Positions 21,279 through 30,319 are shown, counted from the stretch's first letter. The stretch is DNA of 64,000 bases from Sulfitobacter sp. DSM 110093 (GCF_022788715.1 NZ_CP085167.1:1423001-1487000); one strand, 5' to 3'. Translations and numbers: made by a program. The notes: generated by a model not told the origin, from the letters alone.

Positions 21279-22179
21279 TCATATCAAAGGGGGTGGTTTG
21301 GTATATTTCGTTGATCCAATTGCCATAAAGCAGATGCGCATGGCTGCGCCAGCGGTTCACCGGGGTGCGCGATGGGTCATCATCGGGGTAGTAGTTGCAG
21401 GGCACGTTGATCGGCACGCCATTCTCAACGTCGCGGTCATACTCTTGTTTCAGCGTGTCGCGGTCGTATTCGAAATGGTTAAAGACATAGAGCGCCCGGT
21501 GCGCGGGGTCTTCGATCAGGCAGGGGCCGACTTCGTCACTGCCCAGAAGCGTGGTGAGGCCCGCGTGCGTGTTCACTTCGTCTTGGCGCATCTCGGTCCA
21601 GCGGGAGACGGGCACGGTGCAATCGTCCGAAAACCCGCGCAGATAGGGGGATGCGGGCGCAAGGTTGCGGTGGCGGAAACAGCCGAAGGCTTTTTCGGGC
21701 AGGATGTGTTTCTTGACCCCGTGGAAATGGTTGATCATCGCCATGCCGCCCCAACAGACGCCAAAGGTGGAGTGGACGTTGGTCTGGGTCCATTCCATCA
21801 CCTCGCCCAACTCGTCCCAATAGGTCACCTCGTTAAATTCAAGATGCTCAATCGGGGCGCCGGTGATGATCAGACCGTCGAACTTCTCGGCCTTCATTTC
21901 CTCAAACGGGCGGTAGAAGCTCTCCATATGTTCGGCGGCGGTATTGCGGGCTTGGTGGTCGGACATGCGGATGAGGCTGAGTTCAATCTGCAGGGGCGTG
22001 GCACCGATGAGCCGGGCAAACTGGTTCTCTGTCTGGATTTTCTTGGGCATCAGGTTCAGCAGGGCGATGCGCAGCGGGCGAATGTCCTGTCGCGATGCCA
22101 GCTCCTCGTCCAGCACCATGACCCCTTCGTTGCGCAGAACGTCAAAGGCGGGCAGGCGGGAGGGGATCTTGATGGGCAT
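21262..22179 (-). CDS. metA: Homoserine O-acyltransferase MetA, predicted acetyl-CoA type
   Basis: First committed enzyme of methionine synthesis, acylating homoserine. The 305-residue protein has the catalytic Cys142 in [10 protein letters not shown] and conserved HHEYDR-type histidine region ([11 protein letters not shown]). Position 111 is Glu in [11 protein letters not shown]. In MetA proteins Glu111 has been shown to favour acetyl-CoA, while Gly111 in E. coli favours succinyl-CoA, so this is likely homoserine O-acetyltransferase despite the usual succinyltransferase label. It is 56 bases after the ATPase gene and overlaps the hydrolase gene by 17 bases. Confidence 0.94.
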   Translation of the reverse strand: MPIKIPSRLPAFDVLRNEGVMVLDEELASRQDIRPLRIALLNLMPKKIQTENQFARLIGATPLQIELSLIRMSDHQARNTAAEHMESFYRPFEEMKAEKFDGLIITGAPIEHLEFNEVTYWDELGEVMEWTQTNVHSTFGVCWGGMAMINHFHGVKKHILPEKAFGCFRHRNLAPASPYLRGFSDDCTVPVSRWTEMRQDEVNTHAGLTTLLGSDEVGPCLIEDPAHRALYVFNHFEYDRDTLKQEYDRDVENGVPINVPCNYYPDDDPSRTPVNRWRSHAHLLYGNWINEIYQTTPFDMNEIGH

Positions 22180-22235
22180 GAGACAGGTCTTTCAGGGCTA
22201 GCCAGAGCAGTCAGGTAATCTTGGGCGTGGTGGGT

Positions 22236-23096
22236 TCAACCGCCCGAGGGTAGGTGGCGGGCGATAAGATCGGTAAAGTCTTCGGGAGCTTTTAGTGTGT
22301 CGATGTCGGCAGGGGTGATGGTGACGCCCCATTTCGACATGGCAGCATAGCGCGGCTGGCGGTGTGACAGCGCGGCGGCATAGGTCCAGCGGATGAAGTC
22401 GTCGGGGTTCACGGAGTCTTCGGCGATGTTCTTTTCGGCCAGATAGTCGGTCCATGCGCGGGCAAGGAATTCGGGTTGATAGGCCATCGGCTTGGGGGCT
22501 TTGTCGAAACGGCGGATGAGTTCTTCGGTATGGGCCTCATCGCCCTTGATCCAGACCAGTAGGCATTCGTCGGAGAGCTGCCGGAGCAAGGGATCGTTCG
22601 GGTCTTCGGGGTCGACCCATTCGCAGATCGACCCACCAGTGTCGCAGATAAAATGCGGATAGCCGTAGAGCTGCTCGGCGCGGGTGGCGAAATAGGCGGT
22701 GTCTTGTAGCGCGTTGATCTCGGCCCGGCGAAAGGCCTCTTGGCGTTGGGCATAATCCGGCATCGGCAGCCCGCCGCGCGACGGGTCGCCCGGCTTGCCC
22801 AGCCATGTGGCCACGGGCGAGAGATTGTCGAAGGTGATGTTGGACCCGATGTAGATGCTGTCGCTGAGCAGCAGATCACGCAGAAACGGCACCTTCATCG
22901 CCTCGGCCTTGGCGTTGTCGGCGATCAGCTCTCCCAGATAGCGGGTGCCGATGCGGTAATCGATGGAGTAGTGAAACCAATCCCCGCTGGCGCGCAGCAG
23001 GCTGGACAGATGGGTTTTGCCCAAGCCCGACATGCCGAAGATCAGAACTTTGCGGCGCGGGGCCGCGCGCCAGTCGTCAGCCGTGGGGTAGAGCAT
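22236..23096 (-). CDS. P-loop ATPase of unknown function
   Basis: Protein of 286 residues with an N-terminal Walker A GMSGLGKT (21-28) close to the N terminus, as in small kinases. Downstream I see FICDTGGSICEWVDP, a plausible Walker B and metal region, and a helical C-terminal third. I know of homologues in Rhodobacterales labelled only ATPase. It lies 12 bases after the EamA exporter gene and upstream of metA in the same directon, but no shared function is evident. A kinase-like activity on a small molecule is possible, not shown. Confidence 0.68.
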   Translation of the reverse strand: MLYPTADDWRAAPRRKVLIFGMSGLGKTHLSSLLRASGDWFHYSIDYRIGTRYLGELIADNAKAEAMKVPFLRDLLLSDSIYIGSNITFDNLSPVATWLGKPGDPSRGGLPMPDYAQRQEAFRRAEINALQDTAYFATRAEQLYGYPHFICDTGGSICEWVDPEDPNDPLLRQLSDECLLVWIKGDEAHTEELIRRFDKAPKPMAYQPEFLARAWTDYLAEKNIAEDSVNPDDFIRWTYAAALSHRQPRYAAMSKWGVTITPADIDTLKAPEDFTDLIARHLPSGG

Positions 23097-23108
23097 GTAT
23101 CACCAAGG

Positions 23109-24041
23109 TTAAGTGCTTCGTTTCCCCTGAGTACCCCAGTGTTTGACCAGACGCCAGATGCGGCCATCTAGCACCAAAAGCCCAAGCGCCAGAAGGGCAA
23201 AACCGCTGTAGGCGGCAGGGCGCAGGGTTTCATCGCGCAGCCAAGCGCCCAAGAGGATCGCGACCGGGGCGACCAGTAGCGTCACCAGCATCAGATTGCT
23301 GCTGCCCGCCATCCCCAGCACCCGGTAATAAAGCAGATAGGCCAGCGCCGTGGCAGCCAGCGCGTAATAGGCGATGGCCATGAGCGTGGCCGGGGCAAGG
23401 TCGAGCGTCAGCGGCCCTTCGACCACCCATGCCAACGGCAGCATGATCAGCGTGGCCCCTGTCAGCATCCCGGCGGCGGCCAGTTGCGGCGGTTGGCCCG
23501 GCAGCAGTTTGCGCGCGCAGACACCCGCCATGGCATAGGACATCGCCCCGCCCAGGACGGCAAGCTGCGCAAGGCTGCCAAGGTCGAAATTCGTGAGGTT
23601 TTCCAAACCGATGGCGGTGCTAACACCGGCAAAGCCAAGGCAAACGCCAATCGCCTTACGCGGGGTGATGCGCTCATCCGCCAAAAAGATCGCGGCGGCC
23701 AGCACGCCAAAGATCGCGGTGGCCGCATTGAGGATCGAAGTCAGGCCAGAGGGGATATGCAACTGCCCCCACGCCATCAGCGAAAAGGGGATCACATTGT
23801 TCAAAAGCCCCATCAGCAGGAAGGCCGCCCAGATGCGCGGGTCGCGCGGTAACGGCAGACGCATCACCACCACGGCAGCCCAAAGCACCAACATAGCCCA
23901 GAACACCCGATGCGCGACCGAGGTCAGCGGCCCGATTTCATCCAGTGCCACACGCACAGCGACAAAGGATGCGCCCCATAGAAGGGCAAGAAGGCTCATT
24001 TCGAGCCACGCGCGCGGCGGGATGGTTCTTTGTGCAATCAT
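23109..24041 (-). CDS. EamA-family (DMT) transporter
   Basis: Inner-membrane protein of 310 residues with ten predicted spans and two EamA repeats, each of five spans (for example LLALLWGASFVAVRVAL and ALAATALAYLLYYRVLG). The family exports amino acids, nucleotides or other metabolites; the substrate is not readable. It is the first gene of a six-gene minus-strand run (exporter, ATPase, metA, hydrolase, ppk2, tetR) with short gaps or overlaps. Confidence 0.9.
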   Translation of the reverse strand: MIAQRTIPPRAWLEMSLLALLWGASFVAVRVALDEIGPLTSVAHRVFWAMLVLWAAVVVMRLPLPRDPRIWAAFLLMGLLNNVIPFSLMAWGQLHIPSGLTSILNAATAIFGVLAAAIFLADERITPRKAIGVCLGFAGVSTAIGLENLTNFDLGSLAQLAVLGGAMSYAMAGVCARKLLPGQPPQLAAAGMLTGATLIMLPLAWVVEGPLTLDLAPATLMAIAYYALAATALAYLLYYRVLGMAGSSNLMLVTLLVAPVAILLGAWLRDETLRPAAYSGFALLALGLLVLDGRIWRLVKHWGTQGKRST

Positions 24042-24095
24042 GGGATGGGTTTAGGCGGTTCGGCAAGGCTGGACGACCCGAAAGATGCGCAACCA

Positions 24096-24128
24096 TAAAA
24101 AACGCCGCCCGAGGGTGTCGGGCGGCGT
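24096..24128 (-). terminator. Rho-independent terminator of the FadL-like gene
   Basis: On the minus strand ACGCCGCCCGA-CACCC-TCGGGCGGCGT is followed by TTTTTTATGG. It has an 11-base perfect stem and lies 27 bases after the stop of the gene at 24155. Confidence 0.94.
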
Positions 24129-24154
24129 GATTATTGCAGGTTGATCTATGTGGA

Positions 24155-25255
24155 TCAAAAGGTGAAACCGACTTTCACACCAAAGGCCACCGCGTCGTTG
24201 TCTTCAAAGTCGGCTGCGGGTGCAAAACCGGGAATGGCCGTCTCTGCGTCACCGATGTTGACGTAGCGCACGCCGGTGGTGATTTTCATGTTGTCGCGGG
24301 TATAGACGGCAGCCAGCGCAATGCTTTTGTTGCCATCGGTCGGGCCGAGGTTCGAAGCGAAACCGCCGTTGGATTTCTCGTAACCGACGGAGGCCGAGAC
24401 TGACCAGTTGTCGTTCAGACGGCGGCCCACACCCAGCGAGTAGGTGAACACGTCGTCGTCATAGCTGACGAGGGAGCCGCCGCTTGTCAGCGTGTCGTAG
24501 TTCGTCGGGGAAATGTCGAAGTCGGACCAATCGACCCAGCGGACGCCACCAAAGAGAAGTGTATCGGCAGCGATCCCCGTTTGGAACTCAAGGTTAAGCG
24601 ACTGCGGTGTTTCAATCTCCGTTTCCGAAGTGGTGGACCCGAGTGCAACAGAGTTCTCGCTGGTGTCGAGGTCGTGCTTGATCTTGGAGTTATAGGTCAA
24701 GGACACGCGCATGGCGATGTCGGGGCGCTCATAGGCAACGCCAGCAGAATAGCCGACACCGATATCACGATCACCGGTCACGCTATAGTTCGAAACGAAG
24801 GGCACAGCCGCTGTGGCTTCGATAGACTGCACACGCAGGCCGCCATGAACGCTGAAGTTGTCGTTCACGCGGTAGCGCATGAGCCCGGTCAGCGCATGGC
24901 TGTCAAGATCGGCCTGTGACCCAGCCGCGTAGTAGCCCGTGCCAGCGGGGTAATCGACATCTGCGCCAAACGGTTGATCGTAAATGATCGCATAAGACCA
25001 TTTCTCGTTGATATCGGCTTTGTATGCTGCGCCGAACTGCAAGAAGTTTTCTGTCGCATTGCCTGAATCGCGGCTGCCAAGCCCAGCCACCGAAGTACCC
25101 GATGTATCGGGCGAGATATGCCCGAAGCTAAACTCTGCATAACGCCCGCTTTCGAACAGGGCGTTGATGGACTGACCAGAGCGGTCAATGCCGCCCGCAT
25201 GTACGGCGGCGGTCGACGCCAGAAGCGCCGGAAGTGCCAAGAAATGTGATTTCAT
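24155..25255 (-). CDS. FadL/OmpP1-family outer-membrane protein
   Basis: Outer-membrane channel of 366 residues for long-chain fatty acids or other hydrophobic compounds. It has a signal peptide (MKSHFLALPALLASTAAVHA), an N-terminal plug segment (GGIDRSGQSINALFESGRY) and alternating barrel strands ending in FGVKVGFTF with the terminal phenylalanine needed for BAM assembly. It is shorter than E. coli FadL (about 420), common in this order. It stands alone with its own terminator; a perfect 17-base palindrome 83 bases upstream of the start suggests specific control. Confidence 0.88.
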   Translation of the reverse strand: MKSHFLALPALLASTAAVHAGGIDRSGQSINALFESGRYAEFSFGHISPDTSGTSVAGLGSRDSGNATENFLQFGAAYKADINEKWSYAIIYDQPFGADVDYPAGTGYYAAGSQADLDSHALTGLMRYRVNDNFSVHGGLRVQSIEATAAVPFVSNYSVTGDRDIGVGYSAGVAYERPDIAMRVSLTYNSKIKHDLDTSENSVALGSTTSETEIETPQSLNLEFQTGIAADTLLFGGVRWVDWSDFDISPTNYDTLTSGGSLVSYDDDVFTYSLGVGRRLNDNWSVSASVGYEKSNGGFASNLGPTDGNKSIALAAVYTRDNMKITTGVRYVNIGDAETAIPGFAPAADFEDNDAVAFGVKVGFTF

Positions 25256-25337
25256 GTTTCTCTCCCAAGGTTCTGCGGCGATCCTCCTCGGCGCAGGTTG
25301 GAACGATCTAAGCGGATTGCTGCCGTTTGCGTCAATT

Positions 25338-25354
25338 CCTGACCTAAGGTCAGG
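25338..25354. promoter_or_regulatory. Perfect 17-base palindrome upstream of the FadL-like gene
   Basis: CCTGACCT-A-AGGTCAGG has perfect 8-base arms. It lies between the FadL-like start (25255) and the stop of the upstream EamA gene (25373), 83 bases before the FadL-like start. The shape suits a dimeric TetR- or GntR-type repressor. The regulator is unknown, and a fatty-acid response is only a guess. Confidence 0.55.
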
Positions 25355-25372
25355 CGCATATCTGTGACAAAA

Positions 25373-26242
25373 TTACTGAATGTGTGGTTTGCGGGTCTCG
25401 AACCAGATGTTGAGATAGTTGCCTGCAAAGATGATCCCGGCACCGATGAACACCCAGACATCCAGCGCTTCACCATAGAGTAACATCCCCACCACCGCGA
25501 TGGCCGGAAGGCGGACAAAATCGATCGGCACTACCACGGTCGCAGGGGCAATGCTAAGCGCGTTGGTCAAGCAGTAATGGGCCAGCAGGCCGCAAGCGCC
25601 GACCAGCAGCAGGAAGGGCGCTGTTTCCGCTGTGGGCAGCGCGACATCTCCGTCATATCCGGCGGCGATGAGGCCGAAAACCAGTTGCAGTGTGGTGAGG
25701 TAGAACAGGATCGTAGTGATCCCTTGGCTGCGCGTTAACCGTTTCGTTAGTACATTGGTCAGCGCAAAGAAGACGGCACATGCCGCAGCCGCCAGAATGC
25801 CGGTGTTAAGGTTGCCAATGTCGGGCCGTGCGACGATCAGAATGCCGATGAACCCCATAATCCCGGCCAGCGCCCGTGTCGCGGTCAGCCGTTCCCCCAA
25901 CAAAAAGATCGACAGGACGATGACCCAGAGCGGGGAGGTGAACTCAAGCGCGAAGACCTGCGCCAGCGGGATTAGCGACACCGCCAGGAACCACAGGTTT
26001 TGCCCGGTGAAATGCGCAAGGTTGCGGATAAGTTGCAGACCGAAGTTGCGGGTGTTGATCTGCCGCCATGCGCCGGTGGCGCCTGCAAGTGTAACGACGA
26101 TGATCACGCCGATCACACTGCGGTAGAGCATCACCTCAAACGTATCGAACCGCGCCGAAAGCTCGCGCCCCGCAACCGCCATGGTTGAGAAGGAGCCGAT
26201 AGACCCGATCATCCAAAGGGCGGCGCGGAAGGTGGGGGTCAT
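25373..26242 (-). CDS. EamA-family (DMT) transporter
   Basis: Inner-membrane protein of 289 residues with ten predicted spans in two EamA halves (for example LYRSVIGVIIVVTLAG and ALAGIMGFIGILIVARPDIG). Substrate unknown. It overlaps the upstream monooxygenase-fold gene by 4 bases (ATGA), so it is the third gene of the guaA unit. It is only distantly similar to the other EamA gene at 23109, so this is not a tandem duplicate. Confidence 0.9.
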   Translation of the reverse strand: MTPTFRAALWMIGSIGSFSTMAVAGRELSARFDTFEVMLYRSVIGVIIVVTLAGATGAWRQINTRNFGLQLIRNLAHFTGQNLWFLAVSLIPLAQVFALEFTSPLWVIVLSIFLLGERLTATRALAGIMGFIGILIVARPDIGNLNTGILAAAACAVFFALTNVLTKRLTRSQGITTILFYLTTLQLVFGLIAAGYDGDVALPTAETAPFLLLVGACGLLAHYCLTNALSIAPATVVVPIDFVRLPAIAVVGMLLYGEALDVWVFIGAGIIFAGNYLNIWFETRKPHIQ

Positions 26243-26517
26243 GCAGGGCTCGTGATCTGATAGTCGCGTGTGATCCCGGCGGTAAGCGTGGCCCAGTCTG
26301 ATGCAGCGGCGCGGGCTTGGTGGGCGTCAAAGGCGGTGCGGTCGGTGAACAATTCGGTCACCTGCCAGACAAGGGGATCATCGGTGGGGGTCACGTCGAA
26401 CCGCAAACATCCTGGCTCGGCACGGGTGAGACGCAGATGCGCGTCAAGCCCTGCGCGCACCCGATCCGCCTCGGCCCGGGTGGCGCAGCGAAGGTGGCCG
26501 CTGAGGACCACCTTCAT
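26239..26517 (-). CDS. Putative quinol monooxygenase (ABM fold)
   Basis: Protein of 92 residues with the antibiotic-biosynthesis-monooxygenase dimeric ferredoxin fold: strand MKVVLSGHLRC, the core LTRAEPGCLRFDV and WQVTELFTDRTAFDAHQAR. YgiN-type members act on quinols or have detoxification roles, but many are uncharacterised. I chose ATG 26515-26517 (MKVVLSG), where the first strand begins. It lies 2 bases before the guaA stop and overlaps the EamA gene by 4 bases, so all three are probably one mRNA. Confidence 0.75.
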   Translation of the reverse strand: MKVVLSGHLRCATRAEADRVRAGLDAHLRLTRAEPGCLRFDVTPTDDPLVWQVTELFTDRTAFDAHQARAAASDWATLTAGITRDYQITSPA

Positions 26518-26519
26518 GT

Positions 26520-28082
26520 TTATTCCCACTCGATGGTACCCGGAGGTTTCGAAGTGATGTCATAGGTGACACGGTTGATGCCCGGCACCTCGTTGATGAT
26601 CCGCGTGGCGGTTTCGCCAAGGAAGTCATGGGTGAAGGGGTAGTAGTCCGCGGTCATACCGTCCACGGAGGTCACCGCGCGCAGGGCGCAGGCGAAGTCA
26701 TAGGTACGGCCATCGCCCATCACGCCCACGGTACGCACTGGCAGGATCGCCACGAAGGCTTGCCAGATATCGTCATAGAGGCCGTGGCGGCGGATTTGGT
26801 CGATATAGACCGCATCGGCCTCGCGCAGGATCGCCAGTTTTTCACGGGTGATCTCACCGGGGCAGCGGATCGCGAGGCCCGGCCCGGGGAAAGGGTGGCG
26901 ACCAATGAACGATGGCGGCAAACCGAGTTCACGGCCCAACTCGCGCACTTCATCCTTGAAGAGTTCACGCAGCGGCTCGACCAGTTTCAGGCCCATCTTT
27001 TCGGGCAGGCCGCCGACATTGTGGTGGCTTTTGATCGTCACCGAAGGACCACCCGAGAAGCTGACGCTTTCGATGACATCGGGGTAGAGCGTGCCTTGTG
27101 CCAAGAAGGTCGCATCGCCGACATCTTTTGCGTGTTTCTGGAACACATCGATGAAAAGCTTGCCGATGATCTTGCGCTTGGTCTCGGGGTCAGAGACGCC
27201 GTCCAACTCGCCCAAGAAGAGCTCCTGCTCGTCGGCGTGGATCAGCGGCATGTTGTAATGGTCGCGGAACATGGTGACGACCTCTTCGGCCTCACCCTTG
27301 CGCAGCAGACCGTGGTCGACAAAGACGCAGGTGAGCTGATCGCCGATCGCTTCGTGGATCAGCACGGCGGCGACGGAACTGTCGACGCCACCCGACAGAC
27401 CGCAGATCACCTTCTGGTCGCCCACTTGCTCACGAATGGCGGCAATCGCCTCATCGCGGTAGGCGCTCATGGTCCAGTCGCCCTTGAAGCCTGCCAGACG
27501 CACGAAATTCTCATAGAGGCGCGGGCCGTTGGGGGTGTGGTGCACCTCGGGGTGGAACTGCACGGCGTAGAAGTTGCGCGACACGTCGCCGGTAATGGCG
27601 AAAGGCGCGTTGGGGGAGGTGCCATAGACCTCGAACCCCGGAGCAATCTTGCTGACGTGGTCGCCGTGGCTCATCCAGACCTGTTCGCGATCTGTGGCGA
27701 ACCAGCCTTCCAGCAGTTCAAGCTGTTGGCCTGTGGGGGTTACGAAAGCCCGGCCAAACTCGGCGGTGCCGTGGCCACGCTCCACATGACCGCCAAGGCA
27801 ATGCATCATGACCTGCTGGCCATAGCAGATGCCAAGGATCGGCACGCCCAGTTCAAACACAGCCTGCGGCGGCATTGGCGCGCCTTCGGCAAACACAGAA
27901 GACGGGCCACCCGACAGGATCACCGCCTTGGGCGCGAATTCCTTGAGGAAAGCATCGTCCACCGTGTTGAATGGGTGGATTTCGCAAAAGACATTCAGCT
28001 CCCGCAGGCGACGCGCGATAAGCTGCGTAACCTGGCTGCCGAAGTCGATGATGAGGAGGCGGTCATGGGTGATATCTGTCAT
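26520..28082 (-). CDS. guaA: GMP synthase (glutamine-hydrolysing)
   Basis: Converts XMP to GMP with ATP and glutamine. The 520-residue protein has a class I amidotransferase domain with Cys86 in GICYGQQ and the FHPEV histidine/glutamate pair, then a PP-loop ATP pyrophosphatase domain ([10 protein letters not shown]) and a C-terminal dimer domain ending PPGTIEWE. I chose ATG 28080-28082 ([10 protein letters not shown]); a start 12 codons further upstream lacks support. It is the first gene of a unit with the ABM and EamA genes. The 199 bases to the next divergent gene hold no other feature I can support. Confidence 0.98.
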   Translation of the reverse strand: MTDITHDRLLIIDFGSQVTQLIARRLRELNVFCEIHPFNTVDDAFLKEFAPKAVILSGGPSSVFAEGAPMPPQAVFELGVPILGICYGQQVMMHCLGGHVERGHGTAEFGRAFVTPTGQQLELLEGWFATDREQVWMSHGDHVSKIAPGFEVYGTSPNAPFAITGDVSRNFYAVQFHPEVHHTPNGPRLYENFVRLAGFKGDWTMSAYRDEAIAAIREQVGDQKVICGLSGGVDSSVAAVLIHEAIGDQLTCVFVDHGLLRKGEAEEVVTMFRDHYNMPLIHADEQELFLGELDGVSDPETKRKIIGKLFIDVFQKHAKDVGDATFLAQGTLYPDVIESVSFSGGPSVTIKSHHNVGGLPEKMGLKLVEPLRELFKDEVRELGRELGLPPSFIGRHPFPGPGLAIRCPGEITREKLAILREADAVYIDQIRRHGLYDDIWQAFVAILPVRTVGVMGDGRTYDFACALRAVTSVDGMTADYYPFTHDFLGETATRIINEVPGINRVTYDITSKPPGTIEWE

Positions 28083-28281
28083 GGGGGTGTGATTAGGCCC
28101 GAGAGGCTGCTGTGGCAAGTCTCAAGCGGGCCGAAGACAGGCACCTGCGGCGTTTAATCCGCGGAGGAGGCGCGCGGGCGGCACGCGATGTCGCTTTTTG
28201 CCGCTAGGGGACGTTATCCGCGCGAAGGGGGCGCTGGGAATGGGCTAGTGACAGGTCAAGAGTTGCGGGAAGGAATGAGCA

Positions 28282-29820
28282 ATGGCGGAATCAGCACGAC
28301 GGGCACGCGGCGGCGGAGGTGCGGCACGGCGCGCGGCACGCACAGCGGTCTCCTTTGAGACAGCGCGCTATATCGAGCGTAATATCCCGAACTTCGAAGT
28401 GCTGACTGAAGAAGCGTTGAAGATCATCGAGCATAACGCCGACACGGTGCTTGAAGAGATCGGCGTGAATTTCCCCGATAATCCCGATGCGCTGGCACTC
28501 TGGCGTGAGGCCGGTGCTGATGTGCAGGGGGAGCGGGTACGTATCCCACGGGGGTTGGCCCGCAAGCTGTGCTCTACGGCACCGTCAACGATCACCCAAG
28601 TGGCGCGTAACCGGGAGCGGGATGTTGTGATCGGGGGTAAAAGCCTTGTCCTCGCACCGGTCTATGGCCCGCCTTTCGTGCGCGATGCCGCCGGGGGACG
28701 CCGTTATGCCACGATGGCGGACTTCGAGAAATTCGTGAAGCTGGGCTATATGTCGAAATGGCTGCATCACTCGGGGGGGACGGTATGCGAGCCGACCGAT
28801 ATCCCGGTGAACAAGCGCCACCTCGATATGCTGCACGCGCATATGACGCTGAGCGACAAACCCTTCATGGGTTCGGTGACCGAACCTTCGCGGGCGCAGG
28901 ACAGTGTCGATATGTGCGGCATCCTTTTCGGTAAGGACTTCGTGCAGGAAAACACGGTGATGACCTCGCTCATCAACATCAATTCGCCGATGACTTTTGA
29001 CGATGTGATGATGGGCGCGCTCAAGGTCTATGCCGAGAACAATCAGGCCTGCATCATCTCTCCCTTCATCGTCGGGGGGGCTATGGCGCCGGTAAGTGTT
29101 GCCGGGACACTGACGCAGGTCTTGGCCGAGACACTGGCCGGCATTGCCTATAGCCAGCTTGTCCGCCCCGGTGCGCCTGTCATCATGGGGGCCTTTGTGA
29201 CCTCCATTGACATGAACAGTGGTGCGCCGACCTTTGGCACGCCGGAGGCTGCGCATATCACCTATGGCGCTGGGCAATTAGCACGGCGTTTGAACCTGCC
29301 ATATCGCAGCGCTGGGTCGTTCAATGGCTCGAAGCTGCCCGATGCGCAGGCAGCTTATGAAACCTCGAACAGTCTGAACATGGGCCTGTTGTCTGGGGTG
29401 AACTTTATGCTGCACGCCTGTGGCTGGCTGGAAGGGGGGCTTGTGTCTTCGTTCGAGAAGTTCGTCATGGATGCGGATCAACTGGGCACGCTGCATCACC
29501 TCGCCCGGGGGGTAGAGATGGACGAGAACGCCCAAGCGATGGACGCGATCCGTGAGGTCGGGCCGGGGGGGCATTACCTTGGCTGCGCGCATACGCAAAA
29601 CAACTTTCGCGAGGCGTTTTGGAAATCCGACCTGCTGGATTACAAACCCTTCGAGACTTGGTCAGACGAAGGCGCGCGCGATACACAAGCGCTTGCCTCC
29701 GCACGGGTGGAAAAGTTGCTGGCCGATTACCAGCAACCAGCGTTGGACCCGGGCATTCGCGAAGCCCTTGATGCCTTTGTAGTTGAGCGCAAAGCCGCAG
29801 AACCCGATAGCTTTACGTAG
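28282..29820 (+). CDS. MttB-family (non-pyrrolysine) trimethylamine methyltransferase-like protein
   Basis: TIM-barrel protein of 512 residues of the MttB superfamily. The reading frame has no in-frame amber codon, so it lacks the pyrrolysine of archaeal MttB and belongs to the group that includes the MtgB glycine betaine methyltransferases. Segments such as HHSGGTVCEPTDIPVNKRHL and TFGTPEAAHITYGAGQLA are typical. A basic, glycine-rich N terminus (RRARGGGGAARRAAR) precedes the barrel. No corrinoid protein or reductive activase lies beside it, so its partner must be elsewhere. GGAAGG precedes ATG 28282. The substrate is unproven; quaternary amines are the usual guess. Confidence 0.88.
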   Translation: MAESARRARGGGGAARRAARTAVSFETARYIERNIPNFEVLTEEALKIIEHNADTVLEEIGVNFPDNPDALALWREAGADVQGERVRIPRGLARKLCSTAPSTITQVARNRERDVVIGGKSLVLAPVYGPPFVRDAAGGRRYATMADFEKFVKLGYMSKWLHHSGGTVCEPTDIPVNKRHLDMLHAHMTLSDKPFMGSVTEPSRAQDSVDMCGILFGKDFVQENTVMTSLININSPMTFDDVMMGALKVYAENNQACIISPFIVGGAMAPVSVAGTLTQVLAETLAGIAYSQLVRPGAPVIMGAFVTSIDMNSGAPTFGTPEAAHITYGAGQLARRLNLPYRSAGSFNGSKLPDAQAAYETSNSLNMGLLSGVNFMLHACGWLEGGLVSSFEKFVMDADQLGTLHHLARGVEMDENAQAMDAIREVGPGGHYLGCAHTQNNFREAFWKSDLLDYKPFETWSDEGARDTQALASARVEKLLADYQQPALDPGIREALDAFVVERKAAEPDSFT

Positions 29821-29829
29821 GATAATCCG

Positions 29830-29849
29830 GCGGGGGGCAATCCCCCCGC
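29830..29849. terminator. GC hairpin between convergent genes
   Basis: GCGGGGGG-CAAT-CCCCCCGC is a perfect 8-base stem between the stops of the MttB-like gene (29820) and the DUF6477 gene (29857). No T-run follows on either strand, so it is a weak or factor-dependent terminator at best. Confidence 0.4.
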
Positions 29850-29856
29850 GATCGGG

Positions 29857-30153
29857 TCACGCGCTGGGGGTTTGGGTGGTTTTGAGAAAACGCGCTTCCC
29901 CCACCATTGCGATCAGCACATCAACATGGCGGATCAGGCTATAACTCGCATCTGCGGCTTTGCGCTGGGTATTCAAATCGGCCTCAATCTCGGTCAATTT
30001 TAGCAACGCGGTACCGTGACGCGGCAGGATCCCGAACCCCAATATACGGGGCAAATGGGTGCCGCGTTGATAGTCTTCGGCACCGATCCGCGCGGCGCGC
30101 ATCAACAGGCGCGGGCGGTGAAGTTTTGTCAGCATGGTCAGCAGATCTTGCAT
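29857..30153 (-). CDS. DUF6477 family protein
   Basis: Helical protein of 98 residues, mostly charged (MLTKLHRPRLLMRAARIGAE at the start). I match it to DUF6477, a family known from Rhodobacterales with no assigned function. I see no enzyme motif or membrane span. ATG 30151-30153 was chosen over an upstream start because residues before it are not conserved-looking. It diverges from the DUF6456 gene across a 279-base spacer with a CtrA-type site, which hints at shared control. Confidence 0.7.
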   Translation of the reverse strand: MQDLLTMLTKLHRPRLLMRAARIGAEDYQRGTHLPRILGFGILPRHGTALLKLTEIEADLNTQRKAADASYSLIRHVDVLIAMVGEARFLKTTQTPSA

Positions 30154-30304
30154 TACACTCTCTCCGGTTGAGGGGCGGTGAATCACCCCGACAAGTGAAG
30201 TGTTTCACAACCTTTCCGGGTGTTGCGTGTTGCGTATTCTCGCCGTGCGGCGCGTTCCCTTGCTGTTTACCATTTGGAAACAATGATCTCCAAACGCGAT
30301 GATT

Positions 30305-30319
30305 TTAACGAACGGGTAA
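30305..30319. promoter_or_regulatory. CtrA-type site between the DUF6477 and DUF6456 genes
   Basis: TTAA-CGAACGG-GTAA differs by one base from TTAA-N7-TTAA and is the mirror form of the site before ctrA (2824). It lies 114 bases before the DUF6456 start and 152 bases before the DUF6477 start. Matching consensus is not proof of binding. The remaining 30154-30432 sequence holds AT-rich promoter-like stretches but no gene I can support. Confidence 0.45.

Noticed and set aside
22180..22235. Possible SAM-II riboswitch before metA, which is common in Alphaproteobacteria
   Set aside because: The 56-base leader has GATTACCTGACTGC and GCTAGCC but lacks the conserved GATAAA and GCTAAA pieces, and the space is too short for the usual fold.
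23109..26242. The two EamA exporters as a recent tandem duplication
   Set aside because: They are separated by 1.3 kb with a barrel gene between, and their sequences are only distantly similar.
28282..29820. Pyrrolysine-containing MttB
   Set aside because: The frame runs 512 codons with no in-frame amber codon, so no pyrrolysine is needed.
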